Part shown: positions 16,575-24,182 of the stretch, one piece after another
Layout of the letters: the number at the start of each line of letters is the position of its first letter
How positions within the stretch are numbered: position 1 is the stretch's first letter
NCBI GenBank assembly: GCA_009733745.1
Contig: WNWL01000003.1
Location: 248,001-312,000, forward strand
Length of the DNA: 64,000 nucleotides
Source: Oceanobacillus sp. HTM 045
GTDB lineage: Bacteria > Pseudomonadota > Alphaproteobacteria > Rhodobacterales > Rhodobacteraceae
Reading direction: 5' to 3'
Position numbers and translations under genes: made by a program
Notes under the pieces: model-generated
What the model saw: only the letters and a program-made list of their open reading frames with translations
What the model was told of the DNA's origin: nothing
Databases searched by the model: none

Positions 16575-17609
16575 TCACCCCGCCGCGATGATCCGCTCGG
16601 CAACCAGCCGGTGGAGGTCGCCGACATGGCCGTGGGTCCGGGCAGGGCGGGTCGGGTCGGAGGTGATCGCCACCACCAGCCGCCGCTCGGGCACCACGTA
16701 GAGCATCTGCCCGCCATAGCCCCGCGCATAGGCCGTGAAGGCCCCGCCCAGCCGGGTCAGGAACCAGCCGTAGCCGTACTCGTCGCCCGAGAAGGGCGAC
16801 CGCGTGCGCGGCTGCCACGAGGCCGCGATCCAGTCCTCCGGCACCACCTGCGCGCCGCCCCGGCGCCCGCCCTCGCGCACCGTCTCGCCGATCCGGGCCA
16901 TCGCCACGGGCGACAGCGCCATGTTGTTGCCGCCGAGGTAGAAGCCCTGCGGGTCGCGCGTCCAGGGCGGGATCTCGATTCCGAGCGGGCGCCCGAGCCA
17001 GGCGCGCGCGAGGTCCAGCAGCGTGCGCCCCGTCACCGTCGCCAGCACCGCGCCGAGCACGTGGAAACTGCCGGTGGAATAGAGGAACCGCCCGCCGGGC
17101 TCGGCCACGAAGGGCCGGGCCAGCGCGTCCGCGACCCAGTTGGAGCTGGAGATCCAGTCGCCGTAGTTCGGCCCGGAGGTGCGTTCCAGCCCGGCCCGCA
17201 TGGTCAGGAGATCGGCCACGGTGATCTCCGCCACCCGCGGGTCCGCCCGGCGCGGGATCAGCCGCGGCGCGACATCGCCCAGCCGCGCCCCGGTGCCGGG
17301 CAGCGCGCCGCGCTCGATGGCGATGCCGGTGAGCAATGCGACGACCGTCTTGGAGACCGACTTCACGTTCACCGGCCGCCCCGGCGGCGCGCCGCGGAAG
17401 GCGCGCGAGAACACCGTCTCGCCGCCCTCGACGATCACCATGGCGTGGAGCTGGTCGAGCCCCGCCGCCATCTCCGCCGCCGCGCCGAACCGCTCGACCT
17501 CCGCGTCCCGCGCGAGAGCGGGAACAGGAGCAAGCCCCGTAGCCAGCCCCGGCGCGGCCAGCGCCGAAAGCCCGGCGATCATCGCCCGCCTGTCCGTCAT
17601 CGCCGCCAT
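16575..17609 (-). CDS. Exported serine hydrolase, beta-lactamase class C / PBP-like
   Basis: A 344-residue exported protein of the beta-lactamase/penicillin-binding-protein-like (AmpC, family S12) superfamily. It begins MAAMTDRRAMIAGLSALAA, a signal peptide with a Tat-like Arg pair. The nucleophile tetrad is SVSK (SxxK), preceded by VNVK; a YST in FLYSTGSFHVLG stands at the YxN-like position; and HGHVG near the end may be the third motif. Most such proteins are esterases or D-amino peptidases, not antibiotic-resistance enzymes, so I do not call resistance. GGGAG lies 8 bases before the first ATG, supporting that start. It is divergent from the SCO operon. Confidence 0.82.
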   Translation of the reverse strand: MAAMTDRRAMIAGLSALAAPGLATGLAPVPALARDAEVERFGAAAEMAAGLDQLHAMVIVEGGETVFSRAFRGAPPGRPVNVKSVSKTVVALLTGIAIERGALPGTGARLGDVAPRLIPRRADPRVAEITVADLLTMRAGLERTSGPNYGDWISSSNWVADALARPFVAEPGGRFLYSTGSFHVLGAVLATVTGRTLLDLARAWLGRPLGIEIPPWTRDPQGFYLGGNNMALSPVAMARIGETVREGGRRGGAQVVPEDWIAASWQPRTRSPFSGDEYGYGWFLTRLGGAFTAYARGYGGQMLYVVPERRLVVAITSDPTRPARTHGHVGDLHRLVAERIIAAG

Positions 17610-18034
17610 GCGCCGGGCTCCCGTGCCAATCGCCTGCCCCGTTCCCCGCGGAAAAGGTCGTGCCCCCGGCGGCGGAAATCAACCGCCGGAACCCCGCGCC
17701 ACTCCGCCAACCGCGCACCGCCCGAAAACGCCCTTGTCACCCCTGGCGCGGACAACCGGCTCCTTTCGGGAAAAGGCCCGCAGAACCGTCGCCCCGTGAC
17801 CCGCGGCACCGAACGCGACCCGCCGCGCCGGTGAAAGGTGACACGACACTGTCCTTTCCAAGTCACACCCACATGTCACCCTCACATGTTACGCCCCCTG
17901 TCACGGCACCCCCAAGAATCTCCCCCCGCACACGCACCATCGCGGACATGCGCGTGAATGTGACAGCGGGTGAGCGGCCCCCGGTGCTACCGTTCCCGCG
18001 ATCAGGAACAGGGAACGAGACCAGGGAGGCCAGC
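17610..18034. promoter_or_regulatory. Divergent gap with repeated GTGACA/TGTCAC boxes
   Basis: A 425-bp gap between the serine hydrolase and the periplasmic SCO operon, with no believable gene. The stretch 17838-17966 holds six copies of a GTGACA/TGTCAC-type box on both strands: GTGACAC at 17838, GTCACAC at 17862, TGTCACC at 17874, TGTTAC at 17887, TGTCAC at 17899 and TGTGACA at 17960. Such clustering suggests regulator binding, but no known motif is claimed. The ribosome site for the operon is the CCAGGGAGG just before 18035. Confidence 0.45.
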
Positions 18035-18496
18035 ATGACACGAACCGCGCTTCTCGCGCCCCTCATCGGCGCGCTCGCGCTCGCCGCCCCGCCCGCGCAG
18101 GCGGAGGAGGGCAAGCGGGTACAGATCACCGGCGAGGTGATCGACACATGGTGCTACTTCTCCGGCGTCATGGGCGGCCCGGACGCGGTGGTCGGCAGCG
18201 CGCACCACACCTGCGCCCTCTGGTGCGCCGCCGGCGGCATCCCGGTCGGCGTGCTGGCCGAGGACGGCACCGTCTACATGGTCGTGAAATGGGACGGCGG
18301 GGCGGACGTGACCACCTCCGACACGCTCCTGACCGTGCAGAGCCACCTGATTACCGCCGACGGCGTGCATTTCGAGCGCGACGGGGTGAACTACCTGCTG
18401 GTGGAGGAGGTCGTCGCCGACCAGGGCATCACCAACCTTACCCACGAGGATTACGGCCCGGTCCCGCCCTTCGCCATTCCCGACCCGAACGGATGA
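18035..18496 (+). CDS. Secreted Cys/His-containing hypothetical protein, gene 1 of SCO operon
   Basis: I do not recognise a named family. Starting at 18035 the 153-residue product has a Sec signal peptide (TRTALLAPLIGALALAAPPAQA). The mature part opens with VQITGEVIDTWCYFSGVMGG followed by GSAHHTCALWCAAGGIPVGVL, i.e. three Cys and a His pair in a compact region, then a beta-rich section (TVYMVVKW). A small beta-barrel carrying a metal or a disulfide would fit. The next gene has a similar layout (VTDAVCALTGDC...), so the two may be distant paralogues. Neighbour of a SCO-type copper/thiol protein; a role in periplasmic metal or redox handling is an inference. The longer upstream frame is non-coding. 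Confidence 0.75.
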   Translation: MTRTALLAPLIGALALAAPPAQAEEGKRVQITGEVIDTWCYFSGVMGGPDAVVGSAHHTCALWCAAGGIPVGVLAEDGTVYMVVKWDGGADVTTSDTLLTVQSHLITADGVHFERDGVNYLLVEEVVADQGITNLTHEDYGPVPPFAIPDPNG

Positions 18497-18504
18497 GGCG
18501 CAAC

Positions 18505-19092
18505 ATGCTGAGAACGCTCGCACTTCTCGCCGCGACCGCCGTCGCAACCACCGTCGCCGCCACGCCCGCGCTGGCCGAGGGCGACTTCTCCGCCGGCAGC
18601 GAGGCCAAGGAATGGGGCCTCTTCGGCGAGGAGAAGGCCCGCTTCACCGCCACCGTCACCGACGCGGTCTGCGCCCTCACCGGCGACTGCCCGGAGGATT
18701 GCGGCGCGGGCGCGCGCCAGATGGTGCTGATCCGCGACGCGGACGGGGCGATGATCATCGCCGCCAAGAACACCCAGCCCGCCTTCACCGGCGCGACGGT
18801 GGACCTCGCGCCCTATTGCGGCCAGTCGGTCGAGGTCGACGGCGTGATGGTCGGCGACCCCGAGATCACCGGCCAGCCGACCCGGATCTACATGGTCCAG
18901 ACCGTCCGCGCCGAAGGCGGCGAACCGGCCAAGACCAACCGCTGGACAAAGGAATGGCGCGCCGCCCATCCGGACGCGCCCAAGGGTCCGTGGTTCCGCA
19001 ACGACCCGCGCGTGACCGCGCTGATCGGGAAGGAAGGCTATCTCGGGCTCGGCCTCGAGACCGATGCGGCCTTCATCGAAGAATGGTTCTGA
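18505..19092 (+). CDS. Secreted Cys-containing hypothetical protein, gene 2 of SCO operon
   Basis: A 195-residue exported protein of unknown function. The signal peptide is MLRTLALLAATAVATTVAATPALA. The mature part has FTATVTDAVCALTGDCPEDCGAGARQMVLI with three Cys, AAKNTQPAFTGATVDLAPYCGQSVEVDGVMVGD with a fourth, and ends in a helical GYLGLGLETDAAFIEEWF. The layout (V-x-D-x-x-C, then more Cys, then a beta strand) echoes the preceding protein. Start at 18505 chosen because GAGG lies 8 bases upstream; an in-frame ATG at 18493 overlaps the previous stop (ATGA) and is a real alternative adding four residues. Its 3' end overlaps the SCO gene by 10 bases, implying co-expression. Confidence 0.75.
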   Translation: MLRTLALLAATAVATTVAATPALAEGDFSAGSEAKEWGLFGEEKARFTATVTDAVCALTGDCPEDCGAGARQMVLIRDADGAMIIAAKNTQPAFTGATVDLAPYCGQSVEVDGVMVGDPEITGQPTRIYMVQTVRAEGGEPAKTNRWTKEWRAAHPDAPKGPWFRNDPRVTALIGKEGYLGLGLETDAAFIEEWF

Positions 19093-19691
19093 TCCGGCTT
19101 CTCCGGGCCGCGAAGGCCCTGCCGCTGGCGCTGGCGCTGGGCCTTCCGGGGGCGTTCCCCGGTGTGGCGGCGGCGCAGGACGGGCTGCCCTTTCCCATCG
19201 AGATCACGCCGGAATTCTCCCTCGTGACGCACGAGGGCGAGGCGGTGACGGAGGCCGATTTCGCCGGGCGGGCGATGCTGGTCTTCTTCGGCTACGCCAA
19301 TTGCGAGTCGATCTGCACGGTCGCGCTCCCGGCGATGGCCGGGGCGCTCGACCTGCTCGGCGACGACCGCGCGGCGCTCGCGCCGATCCTGATCACGGTC
19401 GATCCCGCCCGCGACACGCCGGAGGCGATGCGCGAGAAGCTGCCCGACTGGCATGCCGACCTGATCGGCCTGACCGGCCCGGAAGAGGCGCTGGCCGCCG
19501 CGCGGAGCGTGTTCGGGGTCGAGTCCAAGGTGCTCTTCACCGACCCGACCGGCCAGCCGGTCTACGCCCATGGCAGCTTCATCTACCTGTTCGGCCCGGA
19601 GGGCGAGTTGAAGGCCATGCTCCCCCCGATCCTCGCCCCGGAACGGATCGCCGAGCTGATCCGCAAGCATCTCGGGCTCGGGGCGGGGTAG
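19083..19691 (+). CDS. SCO1/SenC family periplasmic protein
   Basis: A 202-residue thioredoxin-fold protein of the SCO1/SenC/PrrC group, periplasmic, with an N-terminal hydrophobic segment that acts as signal or anchor. The metal-binding CxxxC is present as GYANCESICTVALP, followed by the family's ITVDPARDTPEAM. The third copper ligand, a His, is seen in YAHGSFIYLFGPEG, though the usual Asp before it is Ala. SCO proteins deliver copper to, or reduce thiols of, CuA centres. No cytochrome oxidase gene is nearby, so its client may instead be the two secreted proteins encoded upstream in the same operon or a separate copper enzyme (inference). The start at 19083 lies inside the previous gene. Confidence 0.88.
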   Translation: MVLIRLLRAAKALPLALALGLPGAFPGVAAAQDGLPFPIEITPEFSLVTHEGEAVTEADFAGRAMLVFFGYANCESICTVALPAMAGALDLLGDDRAALAPILITVDPARDTPEAMREKLPDWHADLIGLTGPEEALAAARSVFGVESKVLFTDPTGQPVYAHGSFIYLFGPEGELKAMLPPILAPERIAELIRKHLGLGAG

Positions 19692-19721
19692 CGGACGGTT
19701 GAGCAAAAGCCCGGGTGCGGA

Positions 19722-19853
19722 GGGACGCGCCCGACCCGGGGTGGGCGCATCGCGACGGTCGGTCTTTGCGGTTCGCGCTCAAAAACATAGAGGTTGCAGC
19801 TACTTCCAGCGCACCAACAAGCGCCCTCCCGGGGGGAGGGTCGGGCGCGGCCC
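19722..19853. repeat. Intergenic inverted-repeat element, family 2, copy B
   Basis: A 132-bp element, the same length as copy A. Ends are GGGACGCGCCCGACCC (19722-19737) and GGGTCGGGCGCGGCCC (19838-19853), one mismatch in 16. Immediately to the right is CCCGGCTTGAGGCCGGG (19851-19867), a strong hairpin. The interior is conserved near both ends (GGTGGGCGCATCGC; GCGCCCTCCCGGG) but diverged in the middle. It fills most of the 309-bp gap between the SCO gene and the DUF2147 gene. Confidence 0.8.
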
Positions 19854-20000
19854 GGCTTGAGGCCGGGCTGGACGGCTGGCTTGGGGTGCACCCGGCCCCC
19901 GGCCTATCATCCGCCCTGCCCCCTGACGCCACGGCACGATTGACGGGCACGTCAACCGGGCGCAACCTTCCCGAAACAACAACCAAGGGAGGGGACGCGC

Positions 20001-20402
20001 ATGAAACTCGCGTTTCTCGCACTGTCCGCATCGCTGGCCGCGTCGCTCGCGGCGGGCCCGGCCTTCGCGCAGGGCGTCGAGGGGATCTGGAAGACCGAGA
20101 CCAACGACGAGGGCAAGTATCTCCACGTGAAGATCGGCCCCTGCGACAGCGACGCGACCCGGGTCTGCGGCATCATCCACGCCGCGTTCGGCGGCGCGTC
20201 CGAGGCCAATATCGGCAAGCCGATCATCTGGGACATGGTCCCCGACGGCCCGGGCGAGTGGGACGACGGCACCATCTGGAAGGTCGACGACGACGAGGAA
20301 TATGACAGTGAAATGGAGCTGCGGGGTGACGTCCTCGAAGTCTCCGGCTGCATCCTCGGCGGCCTGATCTGCCGTAGCCAGGAGTGGACAAGGGTGGAGT
20401 GA
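20001..20402 (+). CDS. Exported DUF2147 protein
   Basis: A 133-residue periplasmic protein of the DUF2147 family, whose function is unknown. The signal peptide MKLAFLALSASLAASLAAGPAFAQ is textbook. The mature part starts VEGIWKTETNDEGKYLHVKIGPC, the typical DUF2147 opening (G.W.T...G....V.I..C), and has WKVDDDEEYDSEMELRGDVLEVSGC, the usual central strand with the gain of one Cys. Four Cys in total probably form two disulfides. GGGAGGGG lies 7-14 bases before the ATG. It is followed by threonine aldolase after only 50 bp on the same strand, so they may share a transcript without being functionally linked. Confidence 0.88.
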   Translation: MKLAFLALSASLAASLAAGPAFAQGVEGIWKTETNDEGKYLHVKIGPCDSDATRVCGIIHAAFGGASEANIGKPIIWDMVPDGPGEWDDGTIWKVDDDEEYDSEMELRGDVLEVSGCILGGLICRSQEWTRVE

Positions 20403-20452
20403 CGCCCCGCCCACCCCGCGCTAGCATCGCGGCCAGACCCCGAGAGGCCGCG

Positions 20453-21475
20453 ATGCACAACTTCTACTCCGACACCCAGACCCAACCCACCCGCGCCATG
20501 CGCGAAACCGTCCTGACGGCCAAGGTCGGCGACGAACAAGGCGCACTGGATCCGACAACAATCGCGCTGGAACAACGGGTTGCGGCGCTGCTCGGCAAGG
20601 AGGCGGCGGTATTCCTCCCCTCCGGCACGATGTGCAACGAGATCGCCATCAAGGTGCACTGCGCGCCCGGCGACGAGGTGATCTGCGCGCGGAACTCCCA
20701 CATCGTCAACTTCGAGGGCGGCGCGCCGGGGATGCTGTCGGGCGTGATGATCCACCCGCTCGACGCGGAGCGCGACCTCTACACGCCCGAGCAGGTACGT
20801 GGCGCGATCCGCTTCGCCTCGCGCTACGACCCGCCGAGCCGCCTGCTCTGCGCCGAGCAGACCGCCAATCTCGGCGGCGGCGCGGTCTGGCCCGTGGCGC
20901 AGCTCGCCGCCGTGACCGCCGTCGCCCGCGAGGCGGGCCTCGCCACCCATCTCGACGGCGCGCGGCTGATGAACGCCGTGGTCGCCTCCGGCGTCCCGGC
21001 GGCGGAGATGGCCGCCGGGTTCGACAGCGTCTGGATCGACTTCTCCAAGGGCCTCGGCGCACCGGTCGGCGCGGTCCTCGCCGGTTCGCACGCCTTCATC
21101 GACGCGGCCTGGCGCATCAAGCAGGCGATCGGCGGCGCGATGCGCCAGTCCGGCGTGCTGGCGGCGATGTGCCTCCACGCGCTCGACCACCATGTCGAGA
21201 GGCTGGCGGAAGACCACGCGCTCGCCGCCACCATCGGCGCAGGGCTGGCGCAGATGCCGGGCGTGACCGGGGTGCTGCCGGTGGAGACCAACATCGTCAT
21301 CTTCGACATGGCGGAGGACCGGCCCGACGCCGCCTCCCTCGCCGCCGCGCTGCTGACCAGGGGGTTCCGCGTCAGCCCGTTCGGCCCGCGCCGGGTGCGC
21401 ATCGTGACGCATCTCGACGTCGACGCCGCCGCAGGCGACGCGCTTCTCGCGGCCGTGGGAGAGTTGCTCGGCTAA
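20453..21475 (+). CDS. Low-specificity L-threonine aldolase
   Basis: PLP-dependent enzyme that splits L-threonine/L-allo-threonine into glycine and acetaldehyde, 340 residues, cytosolic. The family features are in order: MHNFYSDTQTQPTRAM with the conserved SDT, the GDEQGALDPTT substrate loop, FLPSGTMCN, AEQTANLGGGAVWP, the co-factor Asp in LATHLDGARLMNA, and the PLP lysine in WIDFSKGLGAPVG. Start at 20453 is the first Met that fits the family N-terminus, with GAGAGGCCGCG upstream; the frame from 20384 adds 23 unlike residues. The exact specificity between L-threonine and L-allo-threonine or phenylserine cannot be read off. Confidence 0.92.
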   Translation: MHNFYSDTQTQPTRAMRETVLTAKVGDEQGALDPTTIALEQRVAALLGKEAAVFLPSGTMCNEIAIKVHCAPGDEVICARNSHIVNFEGGAPGMLSGVMIHPLDAERDLYTPEQVRGAIRFASRYDPPSRLLCAEQTANLGGGAVWPVAQLAAVTAVAREAGLATHLDGARLMNAVVASGVPAAEMAAGFDSVWIDFSKGLGAPVGAVLAGSHAFIDAAWRIKQAIGGAMRQSGVLAAMCLHALDHHVERLAEDHALAATIGAGLAQMPGVTGVLPVETNIVIFDMAEDRPDAASLAAALLTRGFRVSPFGPRRVRIVTHLDVDAAAGDALLAAVGELLG

Positions 21476-21487
21476 GGGGCCGCCCGC

Positions 21488-21955
21488 CTATTCGGCCAGG
21501 ATCAGCACCTTGGGCCAGTGCGCCTTCGCCGCCGCGATCACCCCGCCCTGCGCGCGCCACTTCTCCTGAACCTTGTCGCTGAGGTTCAGGTAGAGCCTGC
21601 CGTCGACGATGTCGAAGACCTCGGGGTTCGAGTTCACCACCTTATCCTTGTAGACGCCCCAGGCGCAGTAGCCGCCGAACTCCGGCGCATACTTCTCCGG
21701 GTCGGCCGCGAACAAGTCGCGGTGCTCGGCGGAGGTGAAGTGCCAGACCGCGCCGTTCCATTCGAACGCATGCGCCGGCGTGCCCTTCACCGCCCGGTTC
21801 TCGGTGAAATAGGCCACCGTGTCGTAGCCGCGGATCGCGACGCCCTGGAAGTCGGTATAGACCTCGGGCTTGCGCACCTCCGCCCCGGCGACCGAGGCGC
21901 CGATCACGGAAATCGCCAGCAGCACCGCGGCGAAGATTCGGATGAAGAGGACCAT
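21488..21955 (-). CDS. Exported YHS-domain protein
   Basis: A 155-residue exported protein with a YHS-like domain. The start at 21955 gives the signal peptide MVLFIRIFAAVLLAISVIGASVAGA; the longer frame places 53 improbable residues ahead of it. The domain reads VAIRGYDTVAYFTENRAVKGTPAHAFEWNGAVWHFTSAEHRDLFAADPEKYAPEFGGYCAWGV, the standard YHS layout (G.D.V.Y.....A..G........W.F.s..h...F...P..Y.P..GGyCa.g.). YHS domains are often found in metal-handling proteins; the single Cys and the His residues could bind metal, but this is unproven. It converges on the threonine aldolase gene. Confidence 0.88.
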   Translation of the reverse strand: MVLFIRIFAAVLLAISVIGASVAGAEVRKPEVYTDFQGVAIRGYDTVAYFTENRAVKGTPAHAFEWNGAVWHFTSAEHRDLFAADPEKYAPEFGGYCAWGVYKDKVVNSNPEVFDIVDGRLYLNLSDKVQEKWRAQGGVIAAAKAHWPKVLILAE

Positions 21956-22144
21956 TCTGTCTGCTCCCGCTCGATTCAGCCCGAGGGTGCCGGCCCGTCG
22001 CCACGCCACCCTTCCGGTTGTGAAATGCCACTTCATTAGGCCCGCAAGTGCCCGGTAGCTTGCCCGGTTTGGCGAAAACCTATATGGTACAACCCTATAG
22101 GGAAGGGGCACCATTCAGTTTTCGCTTGTCGGAGGAGTGATCCG

Positions 22145-23503
22145 GTGCGCAGCGTTCGTGTCCTGTACCTCGCGGGCCTCCTGTCCGTTATCTCACCAGA
22201 TTCCGCTGCCCTTGCGCAAGCGATTGAATGCGGGTCGCCCTACACGGTCTCTCCGGGCGATACCCTGTCTTCGATCGCCAGCAGGGCCTACGGGGTCGGT
22301 TCCACCAGCAATGTCGACCGGCTCTACTTCGCCAACCGCGACATCATCGGCGGGAACCCGAACCGCATCGTGGTTGGGCGGGCGCTTCGCGTTCCCTGCC
22401 CGGACGACGTGCCGGGCACCGGCGAGGCCGCCGCGGGAACCGATCCCGCCGCCGACCCGGCCACGGCACTCACGCCAGATCCGGCGGGCACGGGCACCAT
22501 CACCGCGACCTTCGACGCGGCGCCGGCGCTCGAGCCGACGCCTGCCGTACCGACCGGCGGCGCGCGGGTGGAGATCGTGTTCAACCGGTCCGCCCCGCAG
22601 CGCTTCGTCCTGAACTCAGGCATCCTCGAGCCCTTCTTCGCCGACATCGCGCGGGCGACGCGCGGCCGGGTCGCCTTCGTCGACCCGCAGATCCCCAACC
22701 GCGACCCGTTCTCCCAGCTCGACCATGTCCGCGCGGGCCGGGCCGACGGCGCCTACATGTTCGTCGGCCACCTCGCCGACAGCCACCCGCTGGTGCAGAT
22801 CACCATGCAGCCGATGATCTCCGGCTCGGCTCTGGAAACGGCGGTCGCGCTCTGGCGCACGTGGCAGACGCATTTCCGCCCCGCCGGCAGCTTCGGGGAC
22901 GTGCACCTGCTCGGCTTCGTCGCCGCGCCCCCGGCGCATCTCTGGCGCATGGCGGGCGGGGAGGCGCTGGAGCTGAAGCTCGACGGCGAGACCGCCTGGG
23001 CGATGCCCTATCTCGACGCCAATGTCAGCGGCAAGGCGGAGCTGATCGCCTCGCTCGGCAGCGACCGTCCGATCTACGCGCTGGCCCACGGCGCCGCCCG
23101 CGCCGCCGGCGTCTGGAAGCCCGGCACCAGCGTCACCGAGATCGAGGGCGGGGTCTACGCGCCCGCCTTCGCGGTGTTCATCTCGAAGGAGGCGTGGGAC
23201 CGCATCTCGCCGGAGGACCAGGCCGCCATCGACCGGCTCGCGGGCGAGCGGCTGGCGCTCCGCTCCGCCGCGTGGGACTCCTTCGACAACGGCCACCGCG
23301 CCGACATGCTGCGGCAGGGCCTGATCGTCGAGGCCGCCGACGCCGATTTCGACCTGATGGTCGGCCTGCAGGACCGCGCCCGGATGAGCTGGGAGGCATG
23401 GATCGCCCGCGCCGACGCGGCGGGCGCCGACGGCTACACCGCGTTCACCTTCTACATCGACGAGATCACGAAGCTCCGCGAGCAGTACCGCAGCCCGCAA
23501 TAG
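22145..23503 (+). CDS. LysM domain fused to TRAP-type (DctP-like) binding protein
   Basis: A 452-residue exported protein with an unusual architecture. GTG start with GGAGGAG 8 bases upstream; signal peptide to about residue 25 (SAALAQ). Residues about 30-82 are a LysM domain (SPYTVSPGDTLSSIASRAYG...VDRLYFANRD...VGRALRVPC), expected to bind peptidoglycan glycan. An Ala/Pro/Thr-rich linker (about 85-135) leads to a TRAP-transporter solute receptor domain with PFFADIARATRGRV, a DGAYMFVG segment and the characteristic FAVFISKEAWDRISPEDQAAIDRLAG near the C-terminus. No DctQ/DctM membrane genes are nearby, so this looks like a wall-tethered, orphan binding domain. Ligand unknown. Confidence 0.82.
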   Translation: MRSVRVLYLAGLLSVISPDSAALAQAIECGSPYTVSPGDTLSSIASRAYGVGSTSNVDRLYFANRDIIGGNPNRIVVGRALRVPCPDDVPGTGEAAAGTDPAADPATALTPDPAGTGTITATFDAAPALEPTPAVPTGGARVEIVFNRSAPQRFVLNSGILEPFFADIARATRGRVAFVDPQIPNRDPFSQLDHVRAGRADGAYMFVGHLADSHPLVQITMQPMISGSALETAVALWRTWQTHFRPAGSFGDVHLLGFVAAPPAHLWRMAGGEALELKLDGETAWAMPYLDANVSGKAELIASLGSDRPIYALAHGAARAAGVWKPGTSVTEIEGGVYAPAFAVFISKEAWDRISPEDQAAIDRLAGERLALRSAAWDSFDNGHRADMLRQGLIVEAADADFDLMVGLQDRARMSWEAWIARADAAGADGYTAFTFYIDEITKLREQYRSPQ

Positions 23504-23522
23504 CGGCTGGACGCGCCCGCGC

Positions 23523-24158
23523 TCAGGGCGCCCATTTCAGGAAGTTGGCGATCAGCCTGAGCCCGGTCTCCTGGCTCTTCTCCGGGTGGAACTGCGTGCC
23601 GGCGATGTTGCCCCGGCCGACCGCCGCGGTGACCATCTCGCCATAGGCCACATGGGCCAGCCGCTGCTCGGGGTTGCGCGGGCGCAGGTGGTAGGAGTGC
23701 ACGAAATAGGCGTGGTCGCCCGAGGCGATACCCTCGAACAGCGGGTGATCGCCGACCGACAGCTCGTTCCAGCCCATGTGCGGCACCTTCAGCGCCGGGT
23801 CGTTCGGCTCCAGGTGCACCACGTCGCCGTGGATCCAGTCGAAGCCCGGCGTCTCGCCATGCTCCAGCCCGCGGGTCGCCATGAGCTGCATGCCCACGCA
23901 GATGCCGAGGAAGGGCCGGCCCCTGCCGTGCACCGCCGCGTCGATCGCCTCGAACATGCCGTCCACCGCCATCAGCCCGGCACGGCAGTCGGCGAAGGCG
24001 CCGACGCCCGGCAGCACGATCCGGTCCGCCTTCGCCGCGACGTCGGGGTCGGAGGTCACGACGACCTTGCCGCCGTCCACCTCTACCGACATGCGCTGGA
24101 ACGCCTTCTCGGCCGAGTGCAGGTTGCCGGAGCCGTAGTCGATGATCGCGGTCGTCAT
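23523..24158 (-). CDS. hisH: Imidazole glycerol phosphate synthase, glutaminase subunit HisH
   Basis: Histidine biosynthesis: HisH releases ammonia from glutamine and passes it to HisF to form IGP and AICAR. The 211-residue protein is a class I glutamine amidotransferase: [11 protein letters not shown] at the N-terminus, oxyanion strand PGVGAFADC, nucleophile Cys in GICVGMQLM, and the His-Glu pair in [10 protein letters not shown]. It lies downstream of hisB and a DUF2628 gene on the same strand, with 24 bp between. In many relatives hisA and hisF follow; here the next gene is on the other strand and unrelated, so hisA/hisF must lie elsewhere. Confidence 0.95.
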   Translation of the reverse strand: MTTAIIDYGSGNLHSAEKAFQRMSVEVDGGKVVVTSDPDVAAKADRIVLPGVGAFADCRAGLMAVDGMFEAIDAAVHGRGRPFLGICVGMQLMATRGLEHGETPGFDWIHGDVVHLEPNDPALKVPHMGWNELSVGDHPLFEGIASGDHAYFVHSYHLRPRNPEQRLAHVAYGEMVTAAVGRGNIAGTQFHPEKSQETGLRLIANFLKWAP

Positions 24159-24182
24159 TGCCTGATCCCCAAAACCTGATGC

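Noticed and set aside
16575-17609. Antibiotic-resistance beta-lactamase
   Set aside because: The SxxK fold is shared by esterases and peptidases, and the lactamase-specific motifs (e.g. KTG and YxN exactly) are not clear.
14977-17718. A 913-residue minus-strand frame spanning three genes
   Set aside because: Low-complexity, Arg/Gly/Ala-rich translation that crosses the Rieske oxygenase and the serine hydrolase in other frames; both real genes have clear motifs.
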